The notes: generated by a model not told the origin, from the letters alone. Positions 9,514 to 17,864 are shown, numbered from the stretch's first letter. The stretch: DNA of 64,000 nucleotides from Flavobacteriales bacterium (GCA_023251075.1 JAHEZM010000008.1:1-64000); one strand, 5' to 3'. Program-made: numbers and translations.

Positions 9514-9517
9514 CCTC

Positions 9518-9901
9518 ATGAAATCGGATATTTCCTCACGCGCACATATTGAACTTTTGGTAAACACCTTTTACAAAAAAGTTCAAAACGACAATGTTAT
9601 TGCACATTTTTTTAATGATGTTGCACAAGTAAATTGGGAAACCCATTTACCTAAAATGTACGATTTCTGGGAATCGATTCTTCTAAACCAGCACAACTAT
9701 AAAGGTAATCCAATGCCTATTCATATTGATCTAAACAAAAAATCACCTTTAAACAAAGAACATTTCGAAAGATGGCTACAGCTTTTCAATAGCACTTTGG
9801 ATGAATTATTTGAAGGAGAAAAAACAGAGTTGGCAAAAACAAGAGCTTTATCGATTGCCACAGTAATGCAGATTAAAGTACATTCCACCACAAAAAATTA
9901 A
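9518..9901 (+). CDS. Group III truncated hemoglobin
   Basis: A 127-residue heme protein of the truncated hemoglobin group III (P) family, a cytosolic globin whose physiological ligand in most bacteria is unsettled (O2, NO or peroxide chemistry). Family marks are LPKMYDFWESIL, the YKGNPMPIH segment and HFERWLQLFNSTLDELF with the proximal histidine, followed by AKTRALSIATVM. The OmpA-domain gene begins four bases after its stop, suggesting one transcript. A -7 box almost touching the ATG suggests a leaderless mRNA. Confidence 0.93.
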   Translation: MKSDISSRAHIELLVNTFYKKVQNDNVIAHFFNDVAQVNWETHLPKMYDFWESILLNQHNYKGNPMPIHIDLNKKSPLNKEHFERWLQLFNSTLDELFEGEKTELAKTRALSIATVMQIKVHSTTKN

Positions 9902-9905
9902 TAGC

Positions 9906-11870
9906 ATGAAAATTATTTTTCTTTTCTCCCTTCTATTTTCTTTCGCGCTAACAACGGTGGCACAAAAAACATATACGCTTCATTTTCCTTCTGCTCAATA
10001 CGAATCAAAAGAAAATGAAAAAACAGTAGATTCCATTTGTGTTTATCTCCACCATAAATTAGTTGATTCTATTGCCATTGTTGGGCATTCTGATGATGTT
10101 GGTTCAGAAAAACTGAATAAATTATTGTCGTATAAAAGAGCCAATAACACCTACGAATTGCTAAAGAAATGCATTTCTAAAAACACCTCATGTGTAGTTT
10201 ACGGGAGGGGTGAAAATTGGCCCTTGCTTCCCAATACTTCTGCCGAAAACAGAGCATTAAACCGTCGCGTGGAATTGCATATTTTCATTCGTGAAAAAGA
10301 AAAGAAAATAATTGAAGATAGTGTGGTGATTAAAGACACTGTAAAAACAGATACCGCAGAAAATGTAGTTTGTTTCAACCGGGTACAAAAGGCAATAAGA
10401 ATTACTAATAAGGAAAAAAATAAAGGAGTTATGAAGCTCTACGTTTCACCAAAAGTAATCAGAGACAAATCGAAATATTATTTTCTCGATGAAAAAGGAA
10501 AAACACAAGAAAAAGTAGTGTGGCAATCAGAGAAAAAAGGATTTTTCAAAAAGAAATGGAAAGTATATGCCACCGTATCTATTCATCCGAAGGAGTTTTA
10601 TAAAATAGCACAATACCGTGATGTAAAGTGTGTAGTTTGCGAAGACACTACCCAATTGGGGCCCTTCGACACCTGCTTCACCAATGTTCCCTATCCCGTT
10701 AAAATTAGTATTGTAAAAAAAGTGTTTTTATTGAATGGCGGAGTAAAAGCAAAACTATACACGAAAGATTTCCTAACAGAAAAAGTTTACAGAAGGCAAT
10801 ATTACCTTATCGATAAAAAAGCCAAAATCATTGAGCCTGTTGAGTGGAAAACGGAACAAACAGGAGCGTGGTGGTGGAAAAAAACAGAAACTGTTGCTAT
10901 TGTATCGGTCGATTCTATTGAAGATCGCATAGTAGTCCACTTTGTTAAACGAAGATGCTCAAGGCCAAATCCGGCTATTGGAAGAGTAGAATACCAAATG
11001 GTATCTGCATACGACGTACTAAGACATGTACAAGTAAAAAAAATAGAAGGAGAACAGCTACTGGTAAATGTACGTGTGCCTAGTAGTAACATAAATGAGG
11101 AAGAAGAATATTTTGCCAATTTCTCTGCTGGTGGTGATAGCTTAAAATTGAAAGAGGTGAAATGGACATTGAAAAAAAATTATTACTACAGTCAATTAGA
11201 ATTAGATCCTGATGGTATTGAAAAAGGATATACTTTGTACCTGCGTGATATTTACAAATATTCGTATGAAAAATATTGTCCCTATCCTACTCGTTACGGA
11301 ATGGGAAATTGCAGAGGTTTTTGTTGTGGATATGCTAATGGATCTTATATTGGAACACCGAGTTTTGAAGTAGGATATATTCATCCTTATTTATCCAATA
11401 CTCCCTACGTAGGAGTTTATTTAACCCGCCCAAGAAATTTAAATATTTGGCGCTACGGAATAAATACCGATATGAATTGGAATATTGCATTTGAGGCAAA
11501 ATACTGGCAAACGCTCTATAGTTTTTCACCAGGCAGAATTAAAATGAACTACGATTATATTGATATCAATTCAACAGGAGAAAAGGGAAATAATAAAATA
11601 TTTTTAGGTGGTGAATTGGCTTACGTTTACAATAAGAAAGCAGGTGATAATGCATTTGCAAAAGCTTATTTCGGAGTTCAGTTAGAAAGATCAAAAGGAT
11701 TGTTTAGCGGTATTGAACTCTACGTACACGCCGGAGCTGATGCGATTCTATACAATCAAAACAACAGTCACAGAATTTATCCTGCAGTGAGAGCTGCTGT
11801 AAATATTCCTTTTTCTCTTTTCGAGAAAAAAAGAGAAAATGAGGAGGACGCTGATGATGAAGATTTTTGA
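9906..11870 (+). CDS. OmpA-domain envelope protein with C-terminal barrel-like region
   Basis: The 654-residue exported protein has a signal peptide (about 1-19, ending TTVAQ). An OmpA-like peptidoglycan-binding domain comes first (about 20-128: VGHSDDVGSEKLNKLLSYKRA, then ENRALNRRVELHI). Two similar middle segments follow (about 145-230 and 250-330), each with a YYLIDKK/YYFLDEKGK start, a VEW/VVWQ stretch and a lysine- and tryptophan-rich KKKW/WWWKK turn, so an internal repeat is likely. The last 180 residues (from about 480: FEVGYIHPYLSNTPYVGVYL) alternate like a short outer-membrane barrel. An N-terminal OmpA domain followed by a barrel is the reverse of classic OmpA. Function is unknown beyond envelope anchoring. 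Confidence 0.8.
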   Translation: MKIIFLFSLLFSFALTTVAQKTYTLHFPSAQYESKENEKTVDSICVYLHHKLVDSIAIVGHSDDVGSEKLNKLLSYKRANNTYELLKKCISKNTSCVVYGRGENWPLLPNTSAENRALNRRVELHIFIREKEKKIIEDSVVIKDTVKTDTAENVVCFNRVQKAIRITNKEKNKGVMKLYVSPKVIRDKSKYYFLDEKGKTQEKVVWQSEKKGFFKKKWKVYATVSIHPKEFYKIAQYRDVKCVVCEDTTQLGPFDTCFTNVPYPVKISIVKKVFLLNGGVKAKLYTKDFLTEKVYRRQYYLIDKKAKIIEPVEWKTEQTGAWWWKKTETVAIVSVDSIEDRIVVHFVKRRCSRPNPAIGRVEYQMVSAYDVLRHVQVKKIEGEQLLVNVRVPSSNINEEEEYFANFSAGGDSLKLKEVKWTLKKNYYYSQLELDPDGIEKGYTLYLRDIYKYSYEKYCPYPTRYGMGNCRGFCCGYANGSYIGTPSFEVGYIHPYLSNTPYVGVYLTRPRNLNIWRYGINTDMNWNIAFEAKYWQTLYSFSPGRIKMNYDYIDINSTGEKGNNKIFLGGELAYVYNKKAGDNAFAKAYFGVQLERSKGLFSGIELYVHAGADAILYNQNNSHRIYPAVRAAVNIPFSLFEKKRENEEDADDEDF

Positions 11871-11911
11871 GGTTACCTTTACCAAAAAGAAGTATCAAGT
11901 AAAAAGAGGCG

Positions 11912-12559
11912 ATGAAAATTTTCTTGAAATATTTAAAACGAACCTTGCTTTTCATTTTATCTCTCATCGCACTTTATTTTATTGTAGCGATTATTCTCTC
12001 CTATGTTCCGGCATCAACAGATGAAATTACAGAGACGCAAAACAATGAAATATACATTCAATCTAATGGCACCCACCTCGACATTGTAATTCCTACCTCT
12101 CAGTTAGATTCAGCATTTCGTACAGAACTAAATTTACCCCCCAACTCCCAATACGTTTGTTTTGGTTGGGGAAACAAAGAATTTTTTTTCAATGTTCCTG
12201 AATGGAAAGACCTAAGTTTTGGTTTGGCTTTTCGCGCACTGTTTTTTCGTTTAGAATCAGCCATGCATGTCATCTCCTATTCAGAGAAAAAAGAAAAATG
12301 GATTTCCGTGAAAGTGAACAAAATTCAAATTCAACAATTGAATAAATTTATTAGTGAAAGTTTCGCTAAAAAAGAGAAGGTTTTAACTCCATGCAAAAAA
12401 ATTGGTGAAGAAAATAAAAATTGTTTTTACGATGCCAATGGCCGGTATTCCTGCATGAATACTTGCAATGTGTGGGTGAATGATGCACTCAAAGCAGCAA
12501 ATATTCCTACCAGTATTTGGTCGCCCTTTCATTTTGGAATATTATATCATTTAGATTAG
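11912..12559 (+). CDS. DUF2459/TIGR02117-like membrane-anchored protein
   Basis: 215 residues with an N-terminal membrane anchor (about 9-31). The remainder resembles the TIGR02117/DUF2459 family: THLDIVIPTSQLD, YVCFGWGNKEFF, ESAMHVISY and the C-terminal SCMNTCNVWVNDALKAANI...PFHFGI. The cysteine followed by NxWV and the later histidine recall cysteine-peptidase-like folds, but this family has no agreed activity. The start is preceded by AAAAGAGGCG, a fair ribosome site. It follows the OmpA-domain gene by 41 bases. Confidence 0.8.
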   Translation: MKIFLKYLKRTLLFILSLIALYFIVAIILSYVPASTDEITETQNNEIYIQSNGTHLDIVIPTSQLDSAFRTELNLPPNSQYVCFGWGNKEFFFNVPEWKDLSFGLAFRALFFRLESAMHVISYSEKKEKWISVKVNKIQIQQLNKFISESFAKKEKVLTPCKKIGEENKNCFYDANGRYSCMNTCNVWVNDALKAANIPTSIWSPFHFGILYHLD

Positions 12560-12590
12560 AAAATCTATTTCCCAATTATGCTAAATCTCC

Positions 12591-12598
12591 TATCTTCA
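12591..12598 (+). promoter_or_regulatory. Near-consensus -7 box before the histidine kinase
   Basis: TATCTTCA differs from TAnnTTTG at two positions and ends four bases before the ATG at 12603. The spacing copies that of the hemoglobin and response-regulator boxes. Weak alone. Confidence 0.3.
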
Positions 12599-12602
12599 TC
12601 GA

Positions 12603-14180
12603 ATGAAGAATTTTTTTCTAAAAGCAGAACAATATTTCATTCATCCCGAACTTCAAAAAAACATTGAAGAAAAAGGCAGAGCAAAAATTTTATTGTACGC
12701 TTTATTAATTACCTCCGCTTTTTCTTCTTCTTATTCTGTTTACTTCGAATTAACCCACAGTAATTTCCATATCGTAAAACACATTGCCAATATTTTCGGA
12801 ATATTAACCGGTCCTATCGGATTAATTTTATTGAAAAAAGTAAGTAGCATTAAAATCACTCTTTTTGCATTGGTGTTTCTTGCTGTATCACTAGTATTTA
12901 CAAGCACTTTTTTTAGTGGTGGTATTTACTCCGTTGATTTACTTTGGATGGTAATCATCACCATTATTACTTTTTTATTTGTGGGCAATAAAGGCGGTAT
13001 TTTCATTATGACAGTATCCTTCACGTACATTCTTGTTTTCTACTTTATGGAAAAAATGGGCGCGCAGAATTTTGCAAAAGATAGTGCTGATTTAGGGGTA
13101 GGATATAAATTGTATAATTTGTTTTTTCTCTTGGGACTAGCTTCTTTTATTACTTATTTCTTTGTAAGCGGTGCCGAAAAAATTAAAAAAGAATTGGATG
13201 AATTAAAGGAGCGACAAGTAAAAAGTTTAGATTATAAATATCGCTATATCACTGAAAATGCCAATGAAATCATAGCATTACACAACAAAGAAGGCGAAGT
13301 CACCTACATCTCTCCCGCAATCAAAACTATTTTGGGTTATGAAGAAAATGAAATGCTGGGAAATAATTATGCGAAAATCTTAGGAGGAAAAATCACCAAC
13401 AAAGAATATTCCTGCTTTCATAAAAATGGCACAGAAGTATGGCTAGAATTATCTTACAAAGCCATAAAAGATGAACTGGGTATTGGTGAAATTTATATTT
13501 CCATGGCACGAGACATCAGCGCTAAAATTTTAGAAAACAAAAAAATTGTAATGCTTAGAAAACAAATTGCCAATGACTTTCACGATGAAATGGGAAATAA
13601 ATTAGCCGCTATTACACTCAACTCTAATATCCTTAGTATTCAATCACAAGACAATGCAGAAAGCAAGGCAATCATTGCTAAGATTGAAGAAACTTCGAAA
13701 TCATTATACCAACACTCACGGGATTTTATTTGGTCGATAGATTCAAAAAGCGACGATCTGCGCGAAATATTTTCCTACTTGAGAGATTTTGGTGAAGATT
13801 TTTTTCTTTCTCTTTCTGTTAATTTTTTAGTGGAAAGCAAAGGTTTTAGTGAACAGGAAAATATTAATTTACCTATGTATTCAGGTAGGCACATTATTTT
13901 AATTTTTAAAGAAGTAATGACCAATGCCGCTAAACATTCACAATGCAAAAATCTTACATTGGCATTGCATATTCAACAAAAACATTTTGAAATTTCTGTG
14001 AAAGATGACGGCAAGGGTTTTTCAGATGAAAACAAATATGGCAAGGGTCTGCTCTCCATTCAAAACAGAGCGAAAAATATCAATTGCGAATTAAAAATAG
14101 TGAGTGATCCTCACGGAACAATAATATCTTTAATAGGAGAACTACCCAAAGTGGGTGATGCGCCATATTTCATACAATAA
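12603..14180 (+). CDS. PAS-containing NarL-type histidine kinase
   Basis: A 525-residue membrane sensor kinase. About six hydrophobic segments lie within residues 28-190. A PAS domain follows (about 210-305: YRYITENANEIIALHNKEGEVTYISPAI-type sequence). A HisKA_3 dimerisation domain carries the phosphoacceptor in NDFHDEMGNKLAAI (His at about residue 327). The HATPase domain has the N box EVMTNAAKHSQ (about 437) and the G box DDGKGFSDENKYGKGLLSIQNRA. The HisKA_3 type predicts a LuxR/NarL-type partner, and that gene follows after 13 bases. Its signal is unknown. It probably controls the boxed promoters at 14828, 14976 and 16107. Confidence 0.93.
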   Translation: MKNFFLKAEQYFIHPELQKNIEEKGRAKILLYALLITSAFSSSYSVYFELTHSNFHIVKHIANIFGILTGPIGLILLKKVSSIKITLFALVFLAVSLVFTSTFFSGGIYSVDLLWMVIITIITFLFVGNKGGIFIMTVSFTYILVFYFMEKMGAQNFAKDSADLGVGYKLYNLFFLLGLASFITYFFVSGAEKIKKELDELKERQVKSLDYKYRYITENANEIIALHNKEGEVTYISPAIKTILGYEENEMLGNNYAKILGGKITNKEYSCFHKNGTEVWLELSYKAIKDELGIGEIYISMARDISAKILENKKIVMLRKQIANDFHDEMGNKLAAITLNSNILSIQSQDNAESKAIIAKIEETSKSLYQHSRDFIWSIDSKSDDLREIFSYLRDFGEDFFLSLSVNFLVESKGFSEQENINLPMYSGRHIILIFKEVMTNAAKHSQCKNLTLALHIQQKHFEISVKDDGKGFSDENKYGKGLLSIQNRAKNINCELKIVSDPHGTIISLIGELPKVGDAPYFIQ

Positions 14181-14188
14181 TACCTTTG
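14181..14188 (+). promoter_or_regulatory. -7 box between kinase and response regulator
   Basis: TACCTTTG fully matches TAnnTTTG and begins at the first base after the kinase stop, six bases before the regulator ATG at 14194. It may give the regulator its own nearly leaderless transcript in addition to read-through from the kinase. Confidence 0.45.
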
Positions 14189-14193
14189 GCCCC

Positions 14194-14814
14194 ATGCAGC
14201 AGAGAATTGTGATTATTGAAGACAACCAGCAAATTAGAGAAGCCTTTACTTTATTATTGAATTTACGCGACGATTTTTCGGTAGTGGGAAACTATGGAAA
14301 TTGTGAAGAGGCAATAAAAAATTTAAGTGATGATGCGCCCAACATAGTGCTAATGGATATTGACTTGCCAGGCATAAGCGGGATTGAAGGGACTAAAATC
14401 ATTAAGAAAAATCTACCCGCAGCTAACATTATCATCATCACGGTTTTTGAAAATGGTAAAACCGTTTTCGATGCTTTATGCGCAGGCGCTACCGGCTATT
14501 TAACTAAAAACAGCGATAGAGATAGATTGATGAGCGCTATTGATGAAGTTATAAAAGGAGGTGCGCCCATGAGTAGTAAAATTGCCCGCCTGGTAGTACA
14601 ATCGTTTCAAAAAAATACCAACTCACCACTCACTTCCCGCGAAACAGAAATCCTTTCTCAAATTGCAGAAGGGAAAAGCTACACCAATATTGCCGATACT
14701 ATTTTCATTTCAAAAGAAACGGTAAAATACCACATCAAAAACATCTACATTAAACTGCAGGTGAATAACAAAGCCGATGCAATTAAACGCGCCAACGAAG
14801 ATCGATTGATTTAA
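14194..14814 (+). CDS. NarL/LuxR-family response regulator
   Basis: 206 residues: a receiver domain (about 1-120) with acidic pair ED at 9-10, phosphoacceptor Asp55 in VLMDIDLPG and lysine in YLTKNSD, then a LuxR helix-turn-helix (about 140-200: LTSRETEILSQIAEGKSYTNIA, ISKETVKYHIKNIYIKL). I chose the ATG at 14194 (MQQRIVIIEDN) because it gives the normal receiver start; the frame is open to 14155, inside the kinase gene. It is paired with the kinase immediately upstream and is the obvious candidate to bind the repeated ACTACCC-N6-GGGRRTA boxes downstream. Confidence 0.95.
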   Translation: MQQRIVIIEDNQQIREAFTLLLNLRDDFSVVGNYGNCEEAIKNLSDDAPNIVLMDIDLPGISGIEGTKIIKKNLPAANIIIITVFENGKTVFDALCAGATGYLTKNSDRDRLMSAIDEVIKGGAPMSSKIARLVVQSFQKNTNSPLTSRETEILSQIAEGKSYTNIADTIFISKETVKYHIKNIYIKLQVNNKADAIKRANEDRLI

Positions 14815-14827
14815 TTTTTCTCCAAAA

Positions 14828-14875
14828 ACTACCCGTTTTAGGGAGTACAATTTCTTTATTTTAAAAATAGATTCG
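14828..14875 (+). promoter_or_regulatory. Boxed promoter 1 (small peptide gene)
   Basis: ACTACCC-GTTTTA-GGGAGTA (14828-14847) is followed, 20 nt later, by TAGATTCG (14868-14875), one base from the TAnnTTTG consensus. The same box and spacing recur at 14976 and 16107. The box centre would lie near -42 relative to the expected start, a position usual for activators. The downstream ORF is the 24-residue peptide at 14894. Confidence 0.65.
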
Positions 14876-14893
14876 TGAACCCAAATCACGAAT

Positions 14894-14968
14894 ATGAAAA
14901 ACATCAAGCTATTTCAATTTTTTCTGTTTCTTGTTTCCATTCTTCTTTTGCTATTTGTAAAACTGTAA
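14894..14968 (+). CDS. 24-residue hydrophobic membrane peptide
   Basis: ATG at 14894 opens 24 codons ending at TAA 14966-14968. The peptide starts MKNIKLFQFF, continues with an uninterrupted run of L, F, V, I and S, and ends FVKL. This is one membrane helix with positive charge at both ends. Its support comes from context: it sits 18 nt after a -7 box and behind the same regulatory box as the two LamG genes, and no other ORF could be served by that promoter. It may be a signalling or scaffold micropeptide of the two-component unit, a leader peptide, or a toxin-like peptide; none is shown. Confidence 0.5.
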   Translation: MKNIKLFQFFLFLVSILLLLFVKL

Positions 14969-14975
14969 ACCATAA

Positions 14976-15023
14976 ACTACCCAAATTGGGGGGTACTGTA
15001 AAGGCTTATGTGCTGTAGTTTTG
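14976..15023 (+). promoter_or_regulatory. Boxed promoter 2 (first LamG gene)
   Basis: ACTACCC-AAATTG-GGGGGTA (14976-14995) lies 20 nt upstream of TAGTTTTG (15016-15023), a full TAnnTTTG match. The ATG at 15047 is 23 nt after the -7 box. This is the best-formed of the three boxed promoters. Confidence 0.72.
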
Positions 15024-15046
15024 GATCAACATTAAAAACACAACAC

Positions 15047-16048
15047 ATGAAAAAAAAATCTACTCTTTTGTTTCTCGCGCTAATCGCTACATCTATAATG
15101 ATAGCACAAACTGCACCCGTATTGCATTTTAAGTTCACCAACAATTTGAATGATTCTTCCAGCAATTATTTTCCTACCACCGCCATAGGCAATGTATCTT
15201 ATGCTGATAGCAGAAGTTCTGAAATTAACGGTGCTTTAGTAAGTACCAGTGGCGCAGTAAAACTGAACGCTAACACAGGTGCTTACAAAGTTAATTTCCC
15301 TTTTACTTTCGCAACATGGGTAAAAGTGAATAACCTAAACACCGTAAATCCACTATTTACTTCTGAAGATGATCAGGCATCATACAGCGGTATTTGGGTT
15401 CAGATTTTATCTGATGGAACAGTTGCTGCTAATGTAGGAAACGGAGGTACACCTAACGTAAACGGAAGAAAATCGGCAGTAACCAATTCCCCTGTAATTA
15501 CACAAATGGGTGCATGGTATCAAATTGTGGTAATCGCTACTTCTATTTCAAATTTCACTATTTATGTAAATGGCGTTTTAGCCCCATCAACACTTTCAGG
15601 TAATGCCAATAGCCTTGTGTATTTAAATGCCAACGCCAACAATGTAGCCAAGGCCGGATCTTACACCAAAGGAAGTGTAAATACTTACTTTTTCGATGGA
15701 GTAATTGATGAAATGGCTTTATGGTCATCAGAAATCACCGGTTTAGAACTTAGCTATATTTTACAAGAAGGATCAACCAATTATACTGGTATTGAAAAGA
15801 TGAGCAACAATTCTTTTAGCATTTATCCAAATCCTGCCAGCGAAAATGTTTCTGTAGTGTTGCCCTCTTCTTTCAACACAGGAAATACAAGCGTAAAAAT
15901 TTATGATGTACTGGGTGCATTGGTAAAAGAAGAAGTAATTGCTTCATCACAAAATACTTTCTCTATCGCCGATTTATCTGCTGGAAGCTATATTATACAA
16001 TTGAAAAATAATTCTGTGGTTAGTAATACCAGCTTACAAATAAAATAA
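15047..16048 (+). CDS. Secreted LamG-domain protein with T9SS sorting domain
   Basis: 333 residues. Signal peptide about 1-20 (ending MIAQ), a LamG/concanavalin-like domain (about 25-250) that includes FTFATWVKVN, WYQIVVIATSISNFTIYVNG and FDGVIDEMALWSSEIT, then a type A T9SS C-terminal domain starting FSIYPNPASENVSVVLP and ending NTSLQIK. It is expected to be secreted through the type IX system and bound at the cell surface; LamG domains commonly bind carbohydrate or protein. The start at 15047 gives the signal peptide and places the ATG right behind the promoter. The upstream boxed promoter links it to the kinase/regulator pair. Confidence 0.92.
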   Translation: MKKKSTLLFLALIATSIMIAQTAPVLHFKFTNNLNDSSSNYFPTTAIGNVSYADSRSSEINGALVSTSGAVKLNANTGAYKVNFPFTFATWVKVNNLNTVNPLFTSEDDQASYSGIWVQILSDGTVAANVGNGGTPNVNGRKSAVTNSPVITQMGAWYQIVVIATSISNFTIYVNGVLAPSTLSGNANSLVYLNANANNVAKAGSYTKGSVNTYFFDGVIDEMALWSSEITGLELSYILQEGSTNYTGIEKMSNNSFSIYPNPASENVSVVLPSSFNTGNTSVKIYDVLGALVKEEVIASSQNTFSIADLSAGSYIIQLKNNSVVSNTSLQIK

Positions 16049-16054
16049 ATGAGT

Positions 16055-16090
16055 GAGGGCGAGGTGTTCAGCATTTCCTCGCTCTCTTCT
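16055..16090 (+). terminator. Probable terminator after first LamG gene
   Basis: GAGGGCGAGG pairs with CCTCGCTCTC around a 12-base loop just after the stop codon. The tail (TTCTCTCGC) is only moderately T-rich, so strength is uncertain. Confidence 0.5.
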
Positions 16091-16106
16091 CTCGCTCTTC
16101 TAAAAA

Positions 16107-16155
16107 ACTACCCACTCTGGGGGATACAAACACCCCACTTCCTCCTCTAGATTTG
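16107..16155 (+). promoter_or_regulatory. Boxed promoter 3 (second LamG gene)
   Basis: ACTACCC-ACTCTG-GGGGATA (16107-16126) lies 21 nt upstream of TAGATTTG (16148-16155), a full TAnnTTTG match; the ATG is 19 nt farther on. Same box and almost the same spacing as at 14828 and 14976. Confidence 0.72.
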
Positions 16156-16174
16156 CTGAACTAAAAATTAAAAC

Positions 16175-17731
16175 ATGAAAAAACAAGTACTTACTTTTTT
16201 AACGATTGCTTTGCTAAGCAATTTTGCTTTAGCTAATAATAAAGCGCTCAACACCGTTAGCGCTGGTTACGCCAGAACAACTGTTGCTCCCTTTACCGGA
16301 TCAACCAATGCTTTTACTTTTGAAACCTGGTTTAAAGGTTCATCAGGAACAACTTATGCCCGCTTAATTAGCTTTTCAAATTTCGCTTTTGAAATTGCGG
16401 GTGGCGGTGGAACAATCAGTATCTATGATGGATCGTGGAGAGCAACAGGCGTTACAGGAATGGGAACAGGGTGGCACCATGTTGCGGTAACCAACGACCT
16501 TAGCAATTTTGTGGTGTATGTAGATGGTGTACAGGTTTACACGAAAGCAGCTGTAGCAAGAGATTTTACCGGACAAACAATGTTCATCGGTGCACAAGGG
16601 AAAACGCAAACACAAAGCGAAAGGTTTCCCGGGCAGTTTGATGAAGTCCGCGTGTGGAACAGAGCACTCAGTGCAATAGAAATTTCTATTGTTAAAAATC
16701 AACAATTGGTAGGAAATGAAAGTGGCTTAATTGCCTACTACGATTTCAATGCCGGTGTTGGAACCAACAAAGTAAGCGGGGGGAATTACAATCTTACTTT
16801 AGTTTCAAGTCCGGTTTTTACCACTAACAACTTTGAAGACTATATCCAGGATTTCTCCTTAAGTTATGATGGCAGCGACGACAAAGTATCCTTTGCTACT
16901 CCATTAAGTGCTAATGCCGACTTTACTCTCGAAACGCAATTCAAAACTACCACTGCAAACAGTTATTATAGAAGGTTTTTTGGATGGACCAGCTATGGTT
17001 TTGAAGTAGCGATGAGCAGTGGAAAAATTGCTACTTATAAGGGAACATGGGCTACGGTAAGCAATACCACTTTTAATGATGGTCAATGGCATCATTTAGC
17101 GCTTACTAAAAGTGGAACCACTTTATCTATTTATGTTGATGGTAATTTATTAGGTACCCGCACAGTAACCTTAGCTTTATCAGGAACTATGGTTATTGGA
17201 GGCAGTACCACTTCCGCTACAGATGAACAATTTAGCGGACAATTGGATGAAGTGCGTATTTGGAATATCGTTAGAACGCAACCTGAAATTGAAGCAAACA
17301 TGAACGGAGAATTAGCAGGAAATGAAAGCGGATTAATTCATTATTTCGATTTCAACACTCCTTCCTCTTCCGCTTCAGTAGCAAACCTTGTAAGTGCTGC
17401 AACTTCCCCTACCCGCACTGGCGCAACAGGCACAAACAACCTTCCTCAATATACCATGACCACAAAAAACAGCATCACTACTTCTGTAGCAGAATTATTC
17501 TCTTCTGAAAAATCCTTGCTTTCAGTTTATCCAAATCCTGTAAGTTCTGTTGTAAATTTAAATACCCAATCGGTAAACAAAATTGTGGTATTCAATGTTC
17601 AAGGACAAGAGGTTTTAAATGTTCAAACCACTTCAAAGCAACTAGATTTATCAGTGTTAGAAGCAGGAACTTATTTCTTAAATGTTTATGATAATGAAGC
17701 TATACAAAATGCAATCATTGTAAAACAATAA
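16175..17731 (+). CDS. Secreted protein with two LamG domains and T9SS sorting domain
   Basis: 518 residues. Signal peptide about 1-20 (ending FALA). Two tandem LamG domains at about 25-210 and 228-415 share FTFETWFK/FTLETQFK, GWHHVAVTNDLSNFVVYVDG / QWHHLALTKSGTTLSIYVDG and FxGQxDEVRxWN, evidence of internal duplication. A type A T9SS C-terminal domain (about 440-518) starts LLSVYPNPVSSVVNL and ends IIVKQ. Likely exported and attached to the outer surface, with the first LamG protein as functional neighbour under the same boxed promoter type. The ligand is unknown. Confidence 0.93.
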   Translation: MKKQVLTFLTIALLSNFALANNKALNTVSAGYARTTVAPFTGSTNAFTFETWFKGSSGTTYARLISFSNFAFEIAGGGGTISIYDGSWRATGVTGMGTGWHHVAVTNDLSNFVVYVDGVQVYTKAAVARDFTGQTMFIGAQGKTQTQSERFPGQFDEVRVWNRALSAIEISIVKNQQLVGNESGLIAYYDFNAGVGTNKVSGGNYNLTLVSSPVFTTNNFEDYIQDFSLSYDGSDDKVSFATPLSANADFTLETQFKTTTANSYYRRFFGWTSYGFEVAMSSGKIATYKGTWATVSNTTFNDGQWHHLALTKSGTTLSIYVDGNLLGTRTVTLALSGTMVIGGSTTSATDEQFSGQLDEVRIWNIVRTQPEIEANMNGELAGNESGLIHYFDFNTPSSSASVANLVSAATSPTRTGATGTNNLPQYTMTTKNSITTSVAELFSSEKSLLSVYPNPVSSVVNLNTQSVNKIVVFNVQGQEVLNVQTTSKQLDLSVLEAGTYFLNVYDNEAIQNAIIVKQ

Positions 17732-17756
17732 TTTTTCTCCTTGTGTTTTTTGAAGT

Positions 17757-17797
17757 CAAAAAGCTCCTGTTTGTCGACCGATAAATAGGAGTTTTTT
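17757..17797 (+). terminator. Rho-independent terminator after second LamG gene
   Basis: A-rich sequence and CTCCTGTTT pair with AAATAGGAG-type sequence and are followed by six T, 26 bases after the stop codon. Confidence 0.75.
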
Positions 17798-17840
17798 ACA
17801 TCATTTAACTAAGTAAATATCTTAAAGAAAATATAATCCC

Positions 17841-17848
17841 TATCTTCG
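17841..17848 (+). promoter_or_regulatory. Near-consensus -7 box for the TPR gene
   Basis: TATCTTCG differs from TAnnTTTG by one base and ends 16 nt before the ATG at 17865. The identical octamer precedes the TonB receptor gene at 54209. Confidence 0.35.
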
Positions 17849-17864
17849 ATTTTGTGCAAAATTT

